From Spirochaetota bacterium (GTDB lineage: Bacteria; Spirochaetota; GWE2-31-10; MWDO01): DNA of 24,218 bases. Below the pieces are notes generated by a model. The model was given only the letters and a program-made list of their open reading frames with translations. It ran no database searches and had not been told where the DNA came from. The stretch lies in assembly GCA_017998755.1 (NCBI GenBank), contig JAGOCL010000003.1:1-24218 (forward strand), read 5' to 3'. How positions within the stretch are numbered: position 1 is the stretch's first letter; each line of letters begins with the position of its first letter. This document shows positions 22,245 to 24,218 of this stretch, one piece after another. The translations under genes and the position numbers were made by a program.

Positions 22245-24218
22245 TCTAATGATTGATATATTTTATCGTAATAGACGCTTTTTTGGTATAACAAATGATT
22301 ATCGTTATGAATTGAGATTTTTGGAGATTTTATGTCGTCGCTTTCCGCTTTTAAATACAATTCGAAATTTTTATTTTTCATAATATTAAACGATATTTTG
22401 GTATTAGGTCGGGGATTTCTGGGGATCATAAATTTGTAAACGTCGGATAAATCTTTATCGTAAGATAAGAAAAAATTCTCAACTTTCTTGACGTTAAAAT
22501 TTGATTCGTATGGGTATCCGTTTTTTGGTAGTAGAACGTAGACATCCAAATACTTAATCTTTGATATTGAATTAAATTTAACGGTAATATTTTTATTTAA
22601 CCCTACATTTCTTGTTTTGAACGAAACTTCGTAGGGCTTGTCGTAAGAGATAATCTCATAGTGGAATTCTTTATCTTTAATATTCATCCTGAGTATATCC
22701 GGACTGTTGTCTATGGATAATTCTCCGATATTTAGATTAGAATTAATATCGATGGAAGTAGAATTTTTAATAAAATTTGACGTTTTGGTTATTTTTATTT
22801 CATGATCTTCAAAACTGAGATTTGAGGAGATCAAAATGAAAAACGCTAGCATAGCCGTTAAGAATACGAACAAAATTACCGCGTATCTAGTTTTGTTGGC
22901 GAATATTTTAAAAACGCTTTTTAATATGATAATCGTTCTTACCGCTAATAGCATAAACGGATAAAATATTATACAGAAAAATAAATTTTGTAAAAAAATA
23001 TTTTCCAATATATTTTTTATAAGTTGAACGTCGCTAAAATAAAAAAGTTTGATAATTAATAAAATCATCGGAAGCGGGGATAACAGATAAAAAAGTAGTT
23101 TTAATATAAAATTTCTTCCGGTAAAATTAGAAAGCGTAATCATTATTATAGACCAGAGAAAGATATATATCATCGAAAAATCAATTAGAGCAATCAAGAA
23201 AATATTTATCGTTAAAAAAATTAGCGACGCAATAATATATAAATAGTTATGCTTTGGAAAGAAAAACGATAATTTTGAATCTTTGAGTATAAGGATGAGC
23301 ATAAAAGGTATAAAAAAAATACTGCATAGATACAAAAGCGGCATATTCATGTAAATCTGACGGCTTTTTACTATCAAACCTATAGGATACGTCAGTATAA
23401 ACGGGATAAGGCTTAATATATAAAATAAGATAAACAGGAATAAAAAATTTGGCAGTATTTTTAAAATAAATATTAATCTGACCCGTTGAAAGAATGGAAT
23501 AAACGTTCTGACTAAAATTATTATAAAAATAAGCGCCACAAATATTAAGATTTGATAAGTCTCTTTTAATATGAAATATTTACCAAAAAATCTAAATATT
23601 TGATAATTATAACTTTTTTCAACGGGAAAATTCAATTTGTCTAAGCTTAGCGCCCACAAATATAAATAATTAATTAATTCCTTTTGAAGGTCTATATTAA
23701 AATAAAATTGGTCTAGAATAATATTTTCCCGATTTGAAAATATTACCGTAGTTATGTCGTTTTTTAGAAAAAAAGTTGCATAATTATCGTAAGATATAAG
23801 ATTAAAACCGGATCTGTCGATCTCTTCTACGTCTAAAAATATCGATTTGGAATCTGGAAAGACTTTCAAAAAAGATTCCAGTAAATTTTCAGGAATTTTC
23901 CGGTTATTCATACTTCCCTTAAATTTAATAACGTTATTTATACTTAAAACGTCGATTATATTTACGACCGAGTTTTTATAACGTTCTGAAGACTCTAGAA
24001 ATTTATTAAATCCCAAATAAGCGTCGTCGTAGCCTATTGCGCCGGAAAACAAAAAAAGATAGTTCTTATTAAGATTATTTTTTATTTCATTGATTTTTAA
24101 AATTAATTCCAGCGTAACTTGAATCGATAGGGAGTTGTCTATGACTTTTTGGTTAATAGCTATGGAATTTAGCGGGCAGATAAAAACGACGTATTCTTTA
24201 TCGGAGCTATTATTTATT
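22241..24218 (-). CDS. Large membrane protein with degenerate M28-peptidase-like N-terminal domain (5' end outside window)
   Basis: The reading frame is open from the right edge to the stop at 22241; the apparent start TTG at 24052 is inside the gene. The first part seen (about 280 residues) resembles a zinc aminopeptidase fold as in ERMP1/Fxna: KVIDNSLSIQVTLELILKIN parallels the DDAxSxAxMLEVL helix, and LFFLFSGAIGYDDAYLGF parallels FLFNGAEE. The EE metal ligands of that motif are absent here (GAIG), so the domain is probably inactive. Roughly eight to nine transmembrane helices follow (starting near YQILIFVALIFIIILVRTF), then a soluble beta-rich tail of about 170 residues (DHEIKITKTSN to the end). 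This three-part layout equals the ERMP1 family. The match is remote. Low-complexity Ile/Phe/Leu codons raise AT content. Confidence 0.6.
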   Translation of the reverse strand, partial: INNSSDKEYVVFICPLNSIAINQKVIDNSLSIQVTLELILKINEIKNNLNKNYLFLFSGAIGYDDAYLGFNKFLESSERYKNSVVNIIDVLSINNVIKFKGSMNNRKIPENLLESFLKVFPDSKSIFLDVEEIDRSGFNLISYDNYATFFLKNDITTVIFSNRENIILDQFYFNIDLQKELINYLYLWALSLDKLNFPVEKSYNYQIFRFFGKYFILKETYQILIFVALIFIIILVRTFIPFFQRVRLIFILKILPNFLFLFILFYILSLIPFILTYPIGLIVKSRQIYMNMPLLYLCSIFFIPFMLILILKDSKLSFFFPKHNYLYIIASLIFLTINIFLIALIDFSMIYIFLWSIIMITLSNFTGRNFILKLLFYLLSPLPMILLIIKLFYFSDVQLIKNILENIFLQNLFFCIIFYPFMLLAVRTIIILKSVFKIFANKTRYAVILFVFLTAMLAFFILISSNLSFEDHEIKITKTSNFIKNSTSIDINSNLNIGELSIDNSPDILRMNIKDKEFHYEIISYDKPYEVSFKTRNVGLNKNITVKFNSISKIKYLDVYVLLPKNGYPYESNFNVKKVENFFLSYDKDLSDVYKFMIPRNPRPNTKISFNIMKNKNFELYLKAESDDIKSPKISIHNDNHLLYQKSVYYDKIYQSLD

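Noticed and set aside
1..24218. Mobile elements, phage genes, toxin-antitoxin pairs, CRISPR or tRNA
   Set aside because: No transposase, integrase, repeat array or cloverleaf could be found on either strand.

Overview
The window is AT-rich, densely coded DNA that looks like a spirochaete chromosome (Spirochaetota). The pointers are an SMC protein of only 932 residues, many small lipoproteins with relaxed lipoboxes (often F, L or N near the cysteine), DAP-type envelope genes and a strong lean to AAA/ATT codons. The phylum call is an inference from gene style; there is no rRNA or other marker. I see no tRNA, rRNA, CRISPR array, transposase or phage gene, and no gene-free stretch longer than about 170 bases.

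Layout. (1) Bases 1-993, minus strand: the N-terminal 331 residues of a polyketide-synthase-type C-methyltransferase, which runs off the left edge. (2) Bases 1157-4721, plus strand: a MurC-like Mur ligase, a PDZ/S41 protease lipoprotein and a small lipoprotein. The intergenic region before the ligase holds divergent promoters and a perfect 28-bp palindrome. (3) Bases 4774-14670, minus strand: a long envelope and housekeeping block. In transcription order it contains 5-formyl-THF cyclo-ligase, a 63-residue orphan GatB-tail protein, smc (own promoter), a membrane protein overlapping smc, a TPR lipoprotein overlapping that, then a second operon (lolA-like, rodZ-like, rimO), then a lipoprotein. 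(4) Bases 14860-22244, plus strand: a polar amino-acid ABC importer (binding lipoprotein, extended permease, ATPase, overlapping genes), a small lipoprotein, a PIN-PhoH ATPase coupled to a nucleosidase-like gene, a YiiX-like lipoprotein and a secreted repeat protein. (5) Bases 22241-24218, minus strand: a large membrane protein with a decayed M28-like N-terminal domain, cut by the right edge.

How the genes fit together. Most of the window serves the cell envelope: peptidoglycan precursor ligation (MurC-like), cell-shape cytoskeleton (RodZ-like), lipoprotein carriage (LolA-like), lipoproteins and envelope hydrolases (S41, YiiX-like). The rest is chromosome organisation (SMC), ribosome modification (RimO), RNA-related PhoH, folate salvage and amino-acid uptake. 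The least expected items are the PKS-type methyltransferase, the apparently hinge-less SMC, the free-standing GatB tail, the extra domain on the ABC permease and the ERMP1-like membrane pseudo-peptidase.
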